In this document: in pieces, positions 54,332 through 61,530 of the stretch
Position numbering within the stretch: the first letter of the stretch is position 1
Layout: each line of letters starts with the position of its first letter
Origin: Archangium sp.
GTDB lineage: Bacteria; Myxococcota; Myxococcia; Myxococcales; Myxococcaceae
NCBI GenBank assembly: GCA_030695565.1
Contig: JAUYRZ010000084.1
Coordinates: forward strand, 40,033-104,032
Reading direction: 5' to 3'
Length of the DNA stretch: 64,000 nt
Position numbers and translations under genes: made by a program
Notes under the pieces: model-generated
What the model saw: only the letters and a program-made list of their open reading frames with translations
Told to the model about the DNA's origin: nothing
Databases searched by the model: none

Positions 54332-55084
54332 CTACACGCTGACGCTCTGCCCCGGCGCCGGCTCGAGCAACGTCGTCGTCGCACCTTCCCGCTGCAGCAG
54401 CGCCCGAAAATCCCCGACCTCGCCGCGGTAGAACAACATCGTCCGCGAGAACACCCCGTGGGCCGCGGCCGGATCATTCCCGGTGGGCACCCACTTCATC
54501 GGCGCCAGCACCTTCACCACCTCCAGCGCCCGCTCCGGCGACATCACCAATGGAATGCCCATCAACCGCACCGACTGCACCGGCGCCACGAGCAGCTCGA
54601 CCTTCCCCAGCCGCGCCTTCGCGCGCTCCGGCTGCACCACGTGCGTCTCGAAGTACAACCGCTTCCCGCTCGCGGTGAACGCGACGCCGATCGAGTTGTG
54701 CGTGTACGGAAACCCCGGAGCAATCGCCTCGAGCTCGAGCCCATCCCACACCTGCGCCCGCTCACCATCCGCGAGCGCGGTGACCTGGGTGAACCCCAGC
54801 TTCCGCACCAACCGCGCCGCACCCGTGCTGGCGAACACCGGCGTGGTCTTCGGCAACATCGAGAGCGTGGCCGGGTGCAGATGATCAGAAAAGTGCGCCG
54901 TCAACACGAGCGCATCGACCGGCAGCCACTGCGTCACCGGAGCCGGCGCCACGCGCCTGCGCCCGAACAACCAATGCCCCGGAGGAAGACTCATCTCCTC
55001 GGTCAGCCACGGGTCGATCAACAACCGCTTGCCCCCGAGCTCCAGCGCCCAGGATTGATAATCGTCGAGACGCCGCAGCTCCAT
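54332..55084 (-). CDS. MBL-fold metallo-hydrolase (UlaG-like)
   Basis: 250-residue metallo-beta-lactamase-fold protein. The metal site LTAHFSDHLHPATL corresponds to H-x-x-D-H (the first His of the usual HxHxDH is replaced by an Ala-His-Phe-Ser context); later ligands may be the histidines in FPYTHNSIG and YFETHVVQPE. The start of the fold is LDDYQSWALELGGKRLLIDP. ATG 55084 is chosen over the longer frame because the fold begins at MELRRLDDYQ. Such proteins hydrolyse phosphodiesters, lactones or N-acyl-phosphatidylethanolamine. No operon partner; substrate unknown. Confidence 0.82.
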   Translation of the reverse strand: MELRRLDDYQSWALELGGKRLLIDPWLTEEMSLPPGHWLFGRRRVAPAPVTQWLPVDALVLTAHFSDHLHPATLSMLPKTTPVFASTGAARLVRKLGFTQVTALADGERAQVWDGLELEAIAPGFPYTHNSIGVAFTASGKRLYFETHVVQPERAKARLGKVELLVAPVQSVRLMGIPLVMSPERALEVVKVLAPMKWVPTGNDPAAAHGVFSRTMLFYRGEVGDFRALLQREGATTTLLEPAPGQSVSV

Positions 55085-55266
55085 CGGCGCTGTGTATAGC
55101 GTGGAAGAAGTGCACTTCGCCGTTCGTACATTCCGCGCTGCACCTTCTCTCCAACCGCCGTGGTGCGCGCGGGCAGGCGGTTCGCGCACGGTTCACCGCG
55201 CTTGCAGCCGCGCTCCCGCACCCGTTTGATGCCGCGTCGATCGAAGTCCAACCACCAGGGGGCACC

Positions 55267-55818
55267 ATGTCTGACGCAGCGGAGCAGGTCATCAAGCAGC
55301 ACGTGGTCTGGGCCTGTGGAGCAGGTCTGGTTCCCGTGCCCATCATCGACTTCGTGGCGGTTACCGCCATCCAGGTCGATCTGATCCGCCAGCTCTGCAC
55401 GCTGCACGGCGCGAGCTACGAAGAAGCGTCGGGCAAGATGTGGATCGGCGCGCTCACCGGCGGAGCGCTCGCGCGCATCGGTGCCTCGGCCATCAAGGCC
55501 ATCCCGGGCATCGGCAGTCTCATCGGTGGGCTGTCGATGTCGATCGCGTCGGGTGCTTCGACCTGGGGCGTGGGCCAGGTGGTGAACAAACACCTCGCGG
55601 CGGGCGGCACGCTCACCGACTTGAACGTGGAGAAGGCGAAGCGGGCGTACGAAGCCGAGTACGAACGCGGCAAAGAGGTCGCGAAGGAGGCGAGCAAGAA
55701 CAAGGGCTCGAAGGACGTGTTCGAGAAGCTCGACAAGCTCGGTGAGCTGAAGGCCAAAGGCGTGATCACCGAGGCCGAGTTCGAGGCGAAGAAGAAGGAC
55801 CTGCTCGCTGAGCTCTGA
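55267..55818 (+). CDS. DUF697-like membrane-associated protein with SHOCT domain
   Basis: 183-residue protein. The N-terminal 110 residues resemble DUF697 (GLVPVPIIDFVAVTAIQVDL, then IPGIGSLIGGLSMSIASGAS), two hydrophobic helical segments with conserved Pro/Gly. A charged helical linker (YEAEYERGKEVAKEASKNKG) leads to a C-terminal SHOCT motif (LDKLGELKAKGVITEAEFEA, then KKKDLL), a short oligomerisation/membrane-targeting module. DUF697 proteins are often linked to GTPases and stress, but none is adjacent. ATG 55267 has GGGGGCACC just before it, a modest ribosome-binding site. Confidence 0.85.
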   Translation: MSDAAEQVIKQHVVWACGAGLVPVPIIDFVAVTAIQVDLIRQLCTLHGASYEEASGKMWIGALTGGALARIGASAIKAIPGIGSLIGGLSMSIASGASTWGVGQVVNKHLAAGGTLTDLNVEKAKRAYEAEYERGKEVAKEASKNKGSKDVFEKLDKLGELKAKGVITEAEFEAKKKDLLAEL

Positions 55819-55874
55819 TCGTTCTTCTGCGCTGCGGCAACCAACCCCTGCCTGCGCGTGTGCTTGCCGCGTAG

Positions 55875-55888
55875 GTGATTGAAATCAC
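55875..55888. promoter_or_regulatory. Perfect operator-like palindrome
   Basis: GTGATT and AATCAC separated by GA form a 14-base inverted repeat 78 bases before the DUF4476 gene start. AT-rich for this genome; a plausible regulator site, regulator unknown. Confidence 0.4.
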
Positions 55889-55965
55889 TCAACAATGTTC
55901 TGAATCAGATGACGCGGGGCGCGTCGGTGAGGGCGATTCATCAACCCATCTCGAGGCCGCCCATC

Positions 55966-56712
55966 ATGAAGTCACGTCTGCTCGTCGCGCTGTTGTCTGT
56001 CTCCTCCATTGCTGTGTTCGCCCAGGACCTCGAAGTCGAGACCACCGAAGTTCAGGTGCCGGGGATGACGGTGAAGCTGCGCGTGCAGCAGCCGATGCAG
56101 GAAGCGCCGCCGCCGCCGAACCAGGGGCCTCGTCAGCGGGGGCCGACGCCGCCTCCGGTGCAGGTGGTGGGGGGCGACACCTTCGACCTCGGCTTCGAGC
56201 TCGAGCCTCAAGAGACGCTGAGGCTGATCAGCCCCGAAGGCGCGCACGCGGACATCTGGGCCGATGACGGCACGTACCTCGGCGGCTACGACGTTCCGTG
56301 CGAAGTGCCGGCGAGAGCAGGTCAGTTCTACCGCGTGGTGATGTCGGACAGCAGCGGGCTCATCTTCGATCGCAAGGTCGAGCTGCGCCGGTACAACCGC
56401 ACGAACGTGTCCTTTCGAGGTGGACGGCGCGAGCGTCGCGAGGGCCGGGTCGACTTCCCCGCGCTGCTCGAGGCCGTCAACGCAGAAGCGTTCGGCACCG
56501 CGAAGCTCGACGTGTTGCGCACCGCGGATGCGCGGCTCACCGTCGATCAGGTCGGCCAGCTGCTCGAGCTGTTCTCGTTCTCGTCCGAGAAGGTCACGGT
56601 GGTGGAGATTGCCGCGCCGCGCCTGCTCGACCGCCAGAACGCGTTCAAGATCTTGGGCCACTTCGACTTCGACTCCGACAAGAAGAAGGTGAAGGCGATT
56701 CTGGCACGGTGA
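55966..56712 (+). CDS. Secreted DUF4476-domain protein
   Basis: 248-residue exported protein: signal peptide MKSRLLVALLSVSSIAVFAQ; a Pro-rich segment (MQEAPPPPNQGPRQRGPTPP); a beta-rich middle with DTFDLGFELEPQETLRLISP, where LEPQETLRLISPEGAHADIW resembles a PEGA-like strand pattern; and a C-terminal DUF4476 domain (about 165-245: LTVDQVGQLLELFSFSSEKV, then ILGHFDFDSDKKKVKAIL). DUF4476 is common in Bacteroidetes and Myxococcota and has no known activity. ATG 55966 is preferred over 55879, which would bury the signal peptide. Confidence 0.82.
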   Translation: MKSRLLVALLSVSSIAVFAQDLEVETTEVQVPGMTVKLRVQQPMQEAPPPPNQGPRQRGPTPPPVQVVGGDTFDLGFELEPQETLRLISPEGAHADIWADDGTYLGGYDVPCEVPARAGQFYRVVMSDSSGLIFDRKVELRRYNRTNVSFRGGRRERREGRVDFPALLEAVNAEAFGTAKLDVLRTADARLTVDQVGQLLELFSFSSEKVTVVEIAAPRLLDRQNAFKILGHFDFDSDKKKVKAILAR

Positions 56713-56716
56713 GGGC

Positions 56717-57307
56717 CTAAGCGGCGTTCGACTGCACCAACCGCTTGAACGCCATGCGCGCCCTGTCCACGGCTTTCCGATCCTTCAGCAACCGCAGATA
56801 CAAATTCATCACCATCATGATGCCCTCGAACTCGTAGGCGATCTGCCGGGCATCCGCGTTCTTCGCGAAGTGCCCTTCGGTGATGGCCAGCTGCACGGTC
56901 TTGGTGAGCGCCTCGACCAGGTTCTTCTGCGACTCGAGCAGCACGTCGTGCGGCCGGCCCTGGCGATCATCGAGCTCGGCGTTCGCCTGCTGAAAGATGC
57001 ACCCGCCGGGCATCTTCGAATCGGTCATCCAGTCGATCCACCCTTCGAAGATGCGCTCCAGCCGGGGCAGGCCGCGGGGGGCCTTGAACGCCGGCAGCAT
57101 CACCCGCTCGGTGAAGCGGCTGGAGGCCACGTCGAGCACGGCCACCTGCAGCTCTTCTTTGCTGCCGAAGTGCGAAAAGAGCCCACTCTTGGAGAGCTTG
57201 AGCTCCGTGGCGAGCGCCCCGATGGTGAGGCCCTCCAACCCGTCCCGTCCCGCAATCAGGAAGGCGCGATCGATGATGCGCTCCCGGGTGGCTTCGCCTT
57301 TCGACAT
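56717..57307 (-). CDS. TetR-family transcriptional regulator (AcrR-like)
   Basis: 196-residue repressor with HTH LTIGALATELKLSKSGLFSH then FGSKEELQ (residues about 26-53), preceded by GEATRERIIDRAFLIAGRDG. The C-terminal domain contains a single Cys in KMPGGCIFQQANAELDD, the pattern of the TetR_C_11/YsiA-like group. A perfect operator-like palindrome lies 14 bases upstream of its ATG, indicating autoregulation. No divergent or co-transcribed target enzyme is adjacent; the mnmE gene upstream ends 91 bases away on the same strand. Confidence 0.9.
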   Translation of the reverse strand: MSKGEATRERIIDRAFLIAGRDGLEGLTIGALATELKLSKSGLFSHFGSKEELQVAVLDVASSRFTERVMLPAFKAPRGLPRLERIFEGWIDWMTDSKMPGGCIFQQANAELDDRQGRPHDVLLESQKNLVEALTKTVQLAITEGHFAKNADARQIAYEFEGIMMVMNLYLRLLKDRKAVDRARMAFKRLVQSNAA

Positions 57308-57320
57308 GACCGGAAAATAA

Positions 57321-57332
57321 GAACGGTCGTTC
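57321..57332 (-). promoter_or_regulatory. Operator-like palindrome of the TetR gene
   Basis: GAACG and CGTTC arms flank GT in an AT-rich patch (GGAAAATAAGAACGGTCGTT on the plus strand). It resembles operators of AcrR/fatty-acid-type TetR repressors and lies next to the TetR start codon. Confidence 0.6.
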
Positions 57333-57362
57333 GAAAGTGCAACCCCCTCTGCTCAAGTTCCT

Positions 57363-57386
57363 CCCTCTCCCCGGGGGGGAGAGGGC
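57363..57386 (-). repeat. REP-like hairpin after mnmE
   Basis: CCCTCTCCCCGGGGGGGAGAGG: only the inner stem of the family, without the asymmetric arm, 11 bases past the mnmE stop codon. Probably acts as the mnmE terminator. Confidence 0.7.
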
Positions 57387-57397
57387 TTTCCAGAAGC

Positions 57398-58708
57398 TCA
57401 TTTACCGATGCAGAACCGCGCAAAAATGGAGTCGAGCAGCGCCGTCGACGCATCTTCGCCGGTGATGACGGTCAACGCCTCCAGCGCGAGGCCCACTTCG
57501 CCTGAGACCACCTCGATGGTGGAAAGTTCGAGTGCTTCCTTCGCGCGACGCAAGGCGGCCTCCACCTGTTCCAACGCGGCGAGGTGACGTTCACTCGAAG
57601 CGAGCACCGCGGCGGATTGGCCTGCACCGAGACGGGCAGCCAGCGCGCTTCGAAGCCGCTCGAGACCCTGCCCGGTCTGACCGGAGACGCAGATCAGCTC
57701 ATCCTCTGCCTGAAGCAGATCAGCCTTGCCGCGCACCTCGATCCGTCTCGCGTCGTCACACTCGGCTCGCCATGCCGCGCGTTGATCCGCCGTCGTTTCG
57801 GGTGGCAGCACCAGCACGCCGATGTCCGCGCCCGCGAGTGCGTCACGGGTGCGGCCGATGCCGAGCGCTTCGATGCGCGCGGTCGTCTCGCGCAGGCCCG
57901 CGGTGTCGATCAACGTGACGGCGAGCCCCGCCAACTCGAGTCGTGCTTCGAGGGTGTCGCGCGTGGTGCCGGGTTCGGCGTCGACCAACGCCCGGGAAGC
58001 ACCGGCGAGCGCATTGAACAGCGTCGACTTGCCTGCATTGACGGGCCCGTAGAGCACCACCCGCGCACCGCGACGAATGAGCGCACCGCGGCGGGCATCG
58101 GCGAGCAGGGCCCCCACCGATGAGAGCGCGGCGTCGAGCCGGGGGCCTGCGTGTTGATCAGCACCTTCGGCTTCTTCGGGAAAATCGAGCGAGCCTTCGA
58201 GGTCGGCGTGCAGCTCGAGCAGCGGCGCGTGCACGGCTTCCAACCGGGCGGTGAGCTCGCCCGAGAGTTGAGCCGCGGCGGCGCGCACCTGGGCCTCCGA
58301 TTCGGCGGCGACGAGATCAGCCACTGCTTCGGCGCGGGAGAGATCGATGCGCCCCGAGAGGTACGCGCGCCGGGTGAATTCACCGGGCGTGGCGGGCCGC
58401 ACGTCGTCTTCTCGCAGCACTTCACTCAGCAACAACGAGAGCAGGCGCGGTGCACCGTGCGCGTGCAGCTCGACCACGTCTTCACCGGTGAAGCTGTGCG
58501 GCGCCTGGAAGTAGAGGAGCAGCCCTTCGTCGAGCACCGCGCCGTCGGCATCGGAGAACCGGGTGAAGTAGGCGTGTCTTGGCGTGAGTGAAGCAGGCAG
58601 CTGCCGCGCGACACGACGCGCCGCCGACAACGACGCCGGACCTGAAAGACGGATGATGCCGATGCCGCCCGCGGCCGGCCCCGTCGCGATGGCCGCGATG
58701 GTGGACAT
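57398..58708 (-). CDS. mnmE: tRNA modification GTPase MnmE
   Basis: 436-residue MnmE. With MnmG it makes the 5-carboxymethylaminomethyl (or aminomethyl) group on wobble uridine 34 of certain tRNAs. The N-terminal formyl-THF-binding domain (GIGIIRLSGPASLSAARRVA, TRRAYLSGRIDLSRAEAVAD) and a helical domain are interrupted by a G domain: G1 YGPVNAGKSTLFNAL, G2 GTTRDT, G3 LIDTAG. G4 appears as RGKADL rather than the usual N-K-x-D, so the Asn that recognises guanine is replaced by Gly. It ends in the catalytic CIGK. ATG 58708. In many bacteria mnmE and mnmG are neighbours on one strand; here they are divergent and separated by a P450 and two other genes. Confidence 0.95.
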   Translation of the reverse strand: MSTIAAIATGPAAGGIGIIRLSGPASLSAARRVARQLPASLTPRHAYFTRFSDADGAVLDEGLLLYFQAPHSFTGEDVVELHAHGAPRLLSLLLSEVLREDDVRPATPGEFTRRAYLSGRIDLSRAEAVADLVAAESEAQVRAAAAQLSGELTARLEAVHAPLLELHADLEGSLDFPEEAEGADQHAGPRLDAALSSVGALLADARRGALIRRGARVVLYGPVNAGKSTLFNALAGASRALVDAEPGTTRDTLEARLELAGLAVTLIDTAGLRETTARIEALGIGRTRDALAGADIGVLVLPPETTADQRAAWRAECDDARRIEVRGKADLLQAEDELICVSGQTGQGLERLRSALAARLGAGQSAAVLASSERHLAALEQVEAALRRAKEALELSTIEVVSGEVGLALEALTVITGEDASTALLDSIFARFCIGK

Positions 58709-58732
58709 GCTCCTCAAGTAGCAGATTTGAGG

Positions 58733-58766
58733 TCCCCTCTCCCTTTGAGGGTCAGGGTGAGGGTCA
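58733..58766 (-). repeat. REP-like element between mnmE and the P450 gene
   Basis: TCCCCTCTCCCTTTGAGGGT then CAGGGTGAGGGTCA. It lies in the 91-base gap between the P450 stop codon and the mnmE start, both on the minus strand. Confidence 0.7.
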
Positions 58767-58799
58767 AGAGCACGAGGAGGATCAGTTTGCGTGGAGCAC

Positions 58800-60155
58800 C
58801 TACCTCCGCGTCGCCACCACCTGCACCCCACCCCGCGGCCGCAAGGTGATCACCGGCTCAGGCTCGAACGTCTGCCCCGGCACCAACGACACGTGCACCT
58901 TCTGCAGAATCGTCGTGAGGATCAGCTGCGCCTCGACGGTGGCGAACGTGTCCCCGATGCACTTGCGCTGACCCATGCTGAACGGGAGATACGAACCATG
59001 CGCCCGCCGCGGGTCTTCCGTCTTCCAACGATCCGGGTCGAACGCGAGGGGATCGCTCCAGAACTCCGGCAGCCGGTGAATCGCCCACGGGCAGATGAAC
59101 ACCAGCGCGTCTTTGGGCAGCAGGTACCCCTCGACCCGTTCGTCCTCCAGCACCCGGCGGCCCAGTGACCAGACAGGCGGGTAGAGGCGCAACGACTCCT
59201 TGATGACCGCCATCGCATAGGGGAGCCGGTGCACGTGCTCCATGCCGGGCGCCGCGCCGCCGAGCACCCCTTCCGCTTCCGCCATCATCTTGCGTTCCAC
59301 CTCGGGCGAGCGGCCCAGCAGCACCATCGTCCACGCGAGGTTGTTCGCGGTGGTCTCGTGACCGGCGAGGAAGATGGTCATCACCTCGTCGCGCAGCTGC
59401 GCGTCGGTCATGCCTTCGCCCGTCTCCGGGTCGCGCGACTCCATCAACATCGCCAGCAGGTCGTTCTTCGGCCCGCCCCCCTGGCGCCGTTCGGAGATCA
59501 ACCCCAGCACCACCCGGTCGAGCTTCTCGAGCGCGCGTTTGAAGCGCAGGTTGGTCGGCGTGGGCACCCACTCCGGCGCAGAGAGTGGATGCAGCGTGCG
59601 ATGAATCAGATGTTCGAGCGCCACGGTGAGCGCCTGGCCCACGTGATCAGCCTGGCTGGTGACGTCGGCCGACAGCAGCGTCTCGCCCACCACCCGCAGG
59701 GTGCAGCGCATCATCTCGGCGGCGAAGTCGAAGGGTTTGCCCAGCTCCCAGCCGTCGACCATCTCGCTGGCGGCGCGCGTCATCACCTCGCCGAAACCCG
59801 CCAGGCGTTCGCGGTGAAAGGCCGGCTGCGCGATGCGGCGCTGGCGTTTCCAGAACGCGCCGTCGCTGGTGACCAGCCCGTTCCCCAGCACCATGCGCAA
59901 CATGTCGTAGCCGCGCGTCTGCTTGACGTAGTTCTTCGCGTTGGTGACCAGCACGTGGTTCACCAGGCTGGGGTGGCCCAGCACGTAGCCCTCCATGGAG
60001 GGCAGCGGCAGGTGCGTCACCGGCCCGTACTGGAGCGTCGCGCGCTCCATCACCTCGAGCGGGTTGGCCTGCAGCTGCGGGAGCACCCCCACCAACGGTC
60101 GGGCACCGGGCAACGACGGAGGCGTGCGGAGGGGCATGGCGGCGGTCGCGTTCAT
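58800..60155 (-). CDS. Cytochrome P450 monooxygenase
   Basis: 451-residue soluble P450. Motifs: I-helix FLAGHETTANNLAW (oxygen activation), K-helix ESLRLYPP (E-x-x-R), a P-E-R-F-like region FDPDRWKTEDPRR and heme loop PFSMGQRKCIGDTFA with the axial Cys. The N-terminus lacks a membrane anchor. Overall pattern is of the CYP102/CYP110/CYP4-like fatty-acid-hydroxylase type rather than the typical actinobacterial class; it needs redox partners, none of which is adjacent. ATG 60155 coincides with a CATGATGTCATG palindrome, the likely site for the divergent TetR. Substrate unknown. Confidence 0.93.
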   Translation of the reverse strand: MNATAAMPLRTPPSLPGARPLVGVLPQLQANPLEVMERATLQYGPVTHLPLPSMEGYVLGHPSLVNHVLVTNAKNYVKQTRGYDMLRMVLGNGLVTSDGAFWKRQRRIAQPAFHRERLAGFGEVMTRAASEMVDGWELGKPFDFAAEMMRCTLRVVGETLLSADVTSQADHVGQALTVALEHLIHRTLHPLSAPEWVPTPTNLRFKRALEKLDRVVLGLISERRQGGGPKNDLLAMLMESRDPETGEGMTDAQLRDEVMTIFLAGHETTANNLAWTMVLLGRSPEVERKMMAEAEGVLGGAAPGMEHVHRLPYAMAVIKESLRLYPPVWSLGRRVLEDERVEGYLLPKDALVFICPWAIHRLPEFWSDPLAFDPDRWKTEDPRRAHGSYLPFSMGQRKCIGDTFATVEAQLILTTILQKVHVSLVPGQTFEPEPVITLRPRGGVQVVATRR

Positions 60156-60164
60156 GATGTCATG
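60153..60164. promoter_or_regulatory. Operator-like palindrome over the P450 start codon
   Basis: CATGA-TG-TCATG is an inverted repeat within the tandem CATGATGT CATGATGT (60153-60168). It covers the P450 start codon and faces the divergent TetR gene, so it could repress translation-proximal transcription of the P450. Confidence 0.5.
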
Positions 60165-60218
60165 ATGTGAGCAAAAGCTCAGCTCGACAACTCGCTTTGC
60201 CCGCAGCCCCAGGTGTCC

Positions 60219-60878
60219 ATGCCGTCGATCCGCTCCGAATCCCCTCGAAAGAAGCCCACGCAAGCCCGCGCTCAACACACCGTCGAGTCAATTTTGCGAG
60301 CCACTGCTCACATTTTGAGGACCGCCGGGTGGGACGCGTGCAACACCAACGCCGTCGCCAAACGTGCGGGGGTGTCGATCGGCTCGCTCTACCAATACTT
60401 CCCCTCGAAGGAGTCGTTGGTCACCGCGCTGGCCGAAGAGCACGCGGCGCGGGGCCTGGGCGTGTTGATGGAGGCGGTGAGCGCGGCGTCGGGCGGCAAG
60501 CTCTCGTTCGAACAGACGGTGCGGCACTACATTCGGGCGATGGTGGCGTTGCACGCCGTCGACCCGAAACTGCACCGGGTGTTGATGGAGCAGGTGCCGC
60601 GCCTCAAGGGCGGGCTCGACGTGATGCGCCGGGTGTCGACCCCCGCGGCCGCCCTGGTGCGTTCGTGGCTGGAGACCCAACGCAAACACCTGCGCGCAGT
60701 GGATCTCGACGTGGCCACCTTCACCCTGGTGACCGCGGTCGAAGCCGTCTCCCACCTGCAGATGCTCGAGCGCCCCGCGAAGCTCGACCAGGAGTTGATG
60801 GTGGAAGAACTCAGCCAGCTGGTGCTGGGCTACCTCAAGATCCCCCCTCCCCCTGGGCCCCCTGGGAGGGCCTCGTGA
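60219..60878 (+). CDS. TetR-family regulator, divergent to P450
   Basis: 219-residue TetR repressor. HTH: NTNAVAKRAGVSIGSLYQYF then PSKESLV (about residues 46-72) after KKPTQARAQHTVESILRATA. The C-terminal domain (EQTVRHYIRAMVALHAVDPK) resembles TetR_C_17-like. ATG 60219 has an AGGTG ribosome-binding site 5 bases upstream; GTG 60213 is the alternative. The Pro-rich end (LKIPPPPGPPGRAS) is probably disordered. It is divergent from the P450 gene with the CATGATGTCATG palindrome between, so it likely controls that enzyme. Confidence 0.9.
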   Translation: MPSIRSESPRKKPTQARAQHTVESILRATAHILRTAGWDACNTNAVAKRAGVSIGSLYQYFPSKESLVTALAEEHAARGLGVLMEAVSAASGGKLSFEQTVRHYIRAMVALHAVDPKLHRVLMEQVPRLKGGLDVMRRVSTPAAALVRSWLETQRKHLRAVDLDVATFTLVTAVEAVSHLQMLERPAKLDQELMVEELSQLVLGYLKIPPPPGPPGRAS

Positions 60879-60881
60879 GGC

Positions 60882-61409
60882 CTACTTGCGCCGAATCGTG
60901 ATGCCCTGCGAGTACCTGAACAACCCCCACGCCACACAGCTCATCGAGATGAACCCGCCGATGCGCAGCGCATAGAACCCCACGTCCTCCGGCAGCTCGC
61001 GGCCGAGCGTCTCGGTCATGATGAAGCCCAGGCCCAGGGCCAGCAGAATCGCGGCGCCAAAGCCCATCCAATACAAGCCGACCGTCGCGGGCGGTCCGGT
61101 CAGGCCGATGTCAGAGAGCGTGAAGGTGGAAGGCGACAGCACGTTGGTGCCCGGCGAGAGCTGCGCGTTGGGGAGCTCGACCGGCATGCTGCCGCTGACG
61201 CTGTTGATCAGCACCTTGGCTGATTCGTCGTCGAGCCCGCGGGCCTTGAGCTTCTCCAGCATCTGCTCGCGGGTGGCGCTTTCAGCGTGGAGCTTCTTCA
61301 CCAGGTCCCAGCTGGTGCCATCGGGCACGGCTTCGAGGGGGCCGGTGGCCAACACCCGCGGCTCGGGCTCGCTCGTCGGGGGGCTGGGGCTTTCCGGGGT
61401 CTCGCTCAC
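60882..61409 (-). CDS. Hypothetical membrane protein, C-terminal two-helix hairpin
   Basis: 175-residue protein. The N-terminal half is Pro/Ser-rich and then helical (SWDLVKKLHAESATREQMLE, LKARGLDDESAKVLINSV). Two transmembrane helices follow (VGLYWMGFGAAILLALGLGF and FYALRIGGFISMSCVAWGLF) and a basic tail (ITIRRK). GTG 61409 is preferred: longer frames run under mnmG. The REMLEKLKARGLD-like segment resembles a short helical motif before two-TM proteins of unknown function. Co-directional with P450 but separated by the TetR gene. Confidence 0.7.
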   Translation of the reverse strand: MSETPESPSPPTSEPEPRVLATGPLEAVPDGTSWDLVKKLHAESATREQMLEKLKARGLDDESAKVLINSVSGSMPVELPNAQLSPGTNVLSPSTFTLSDIGLTGPPATVGLYWMGFGAAILLALGLGFIMTETLGRELPEDVGFYALRIGGFISMSCVAWGLFRYSQGITIRRK

Positions 61410-61454
61410 CCGGCGCACGCTGCGGGAGCGCGGCGAACCTGTCAACGCATCTGC

Positions 61455-61485
61455 CTGTGGATTTCCTGTGGAGCGCTGTGGGGAG
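61455..61485. promoter_or_regulatory. Three helically spaced CTGTGG repeats before mnmG
   Basis: CTGTGGATTTC, CTGTGGAGCG and CTGTGGGGAG start at 61455, 61466 and 61476, spaced 11 and 10 bases, one turn of DNA each. On the other strand each reads as a partial DnaA box (AAATCCACA, CGCTCCACA, CTCCCCACA). The run lies between the divergent starts of the membrane protein and mnmG genes. Confidence 0.4.
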
Positions 61486-61530
61486 TCAGCCTGTTCTGCT
61501 CGGTGAGTCCTCTGGTACAGCGGGAACCGC

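Noticed and set aside
55879..56712. Extended N-terminus of the DUF4476 protein from ATG 55879
   Set aside because: It would place 29 residues ahead of a clear signal peptide; ATG 55966 gives a standard exported protein.
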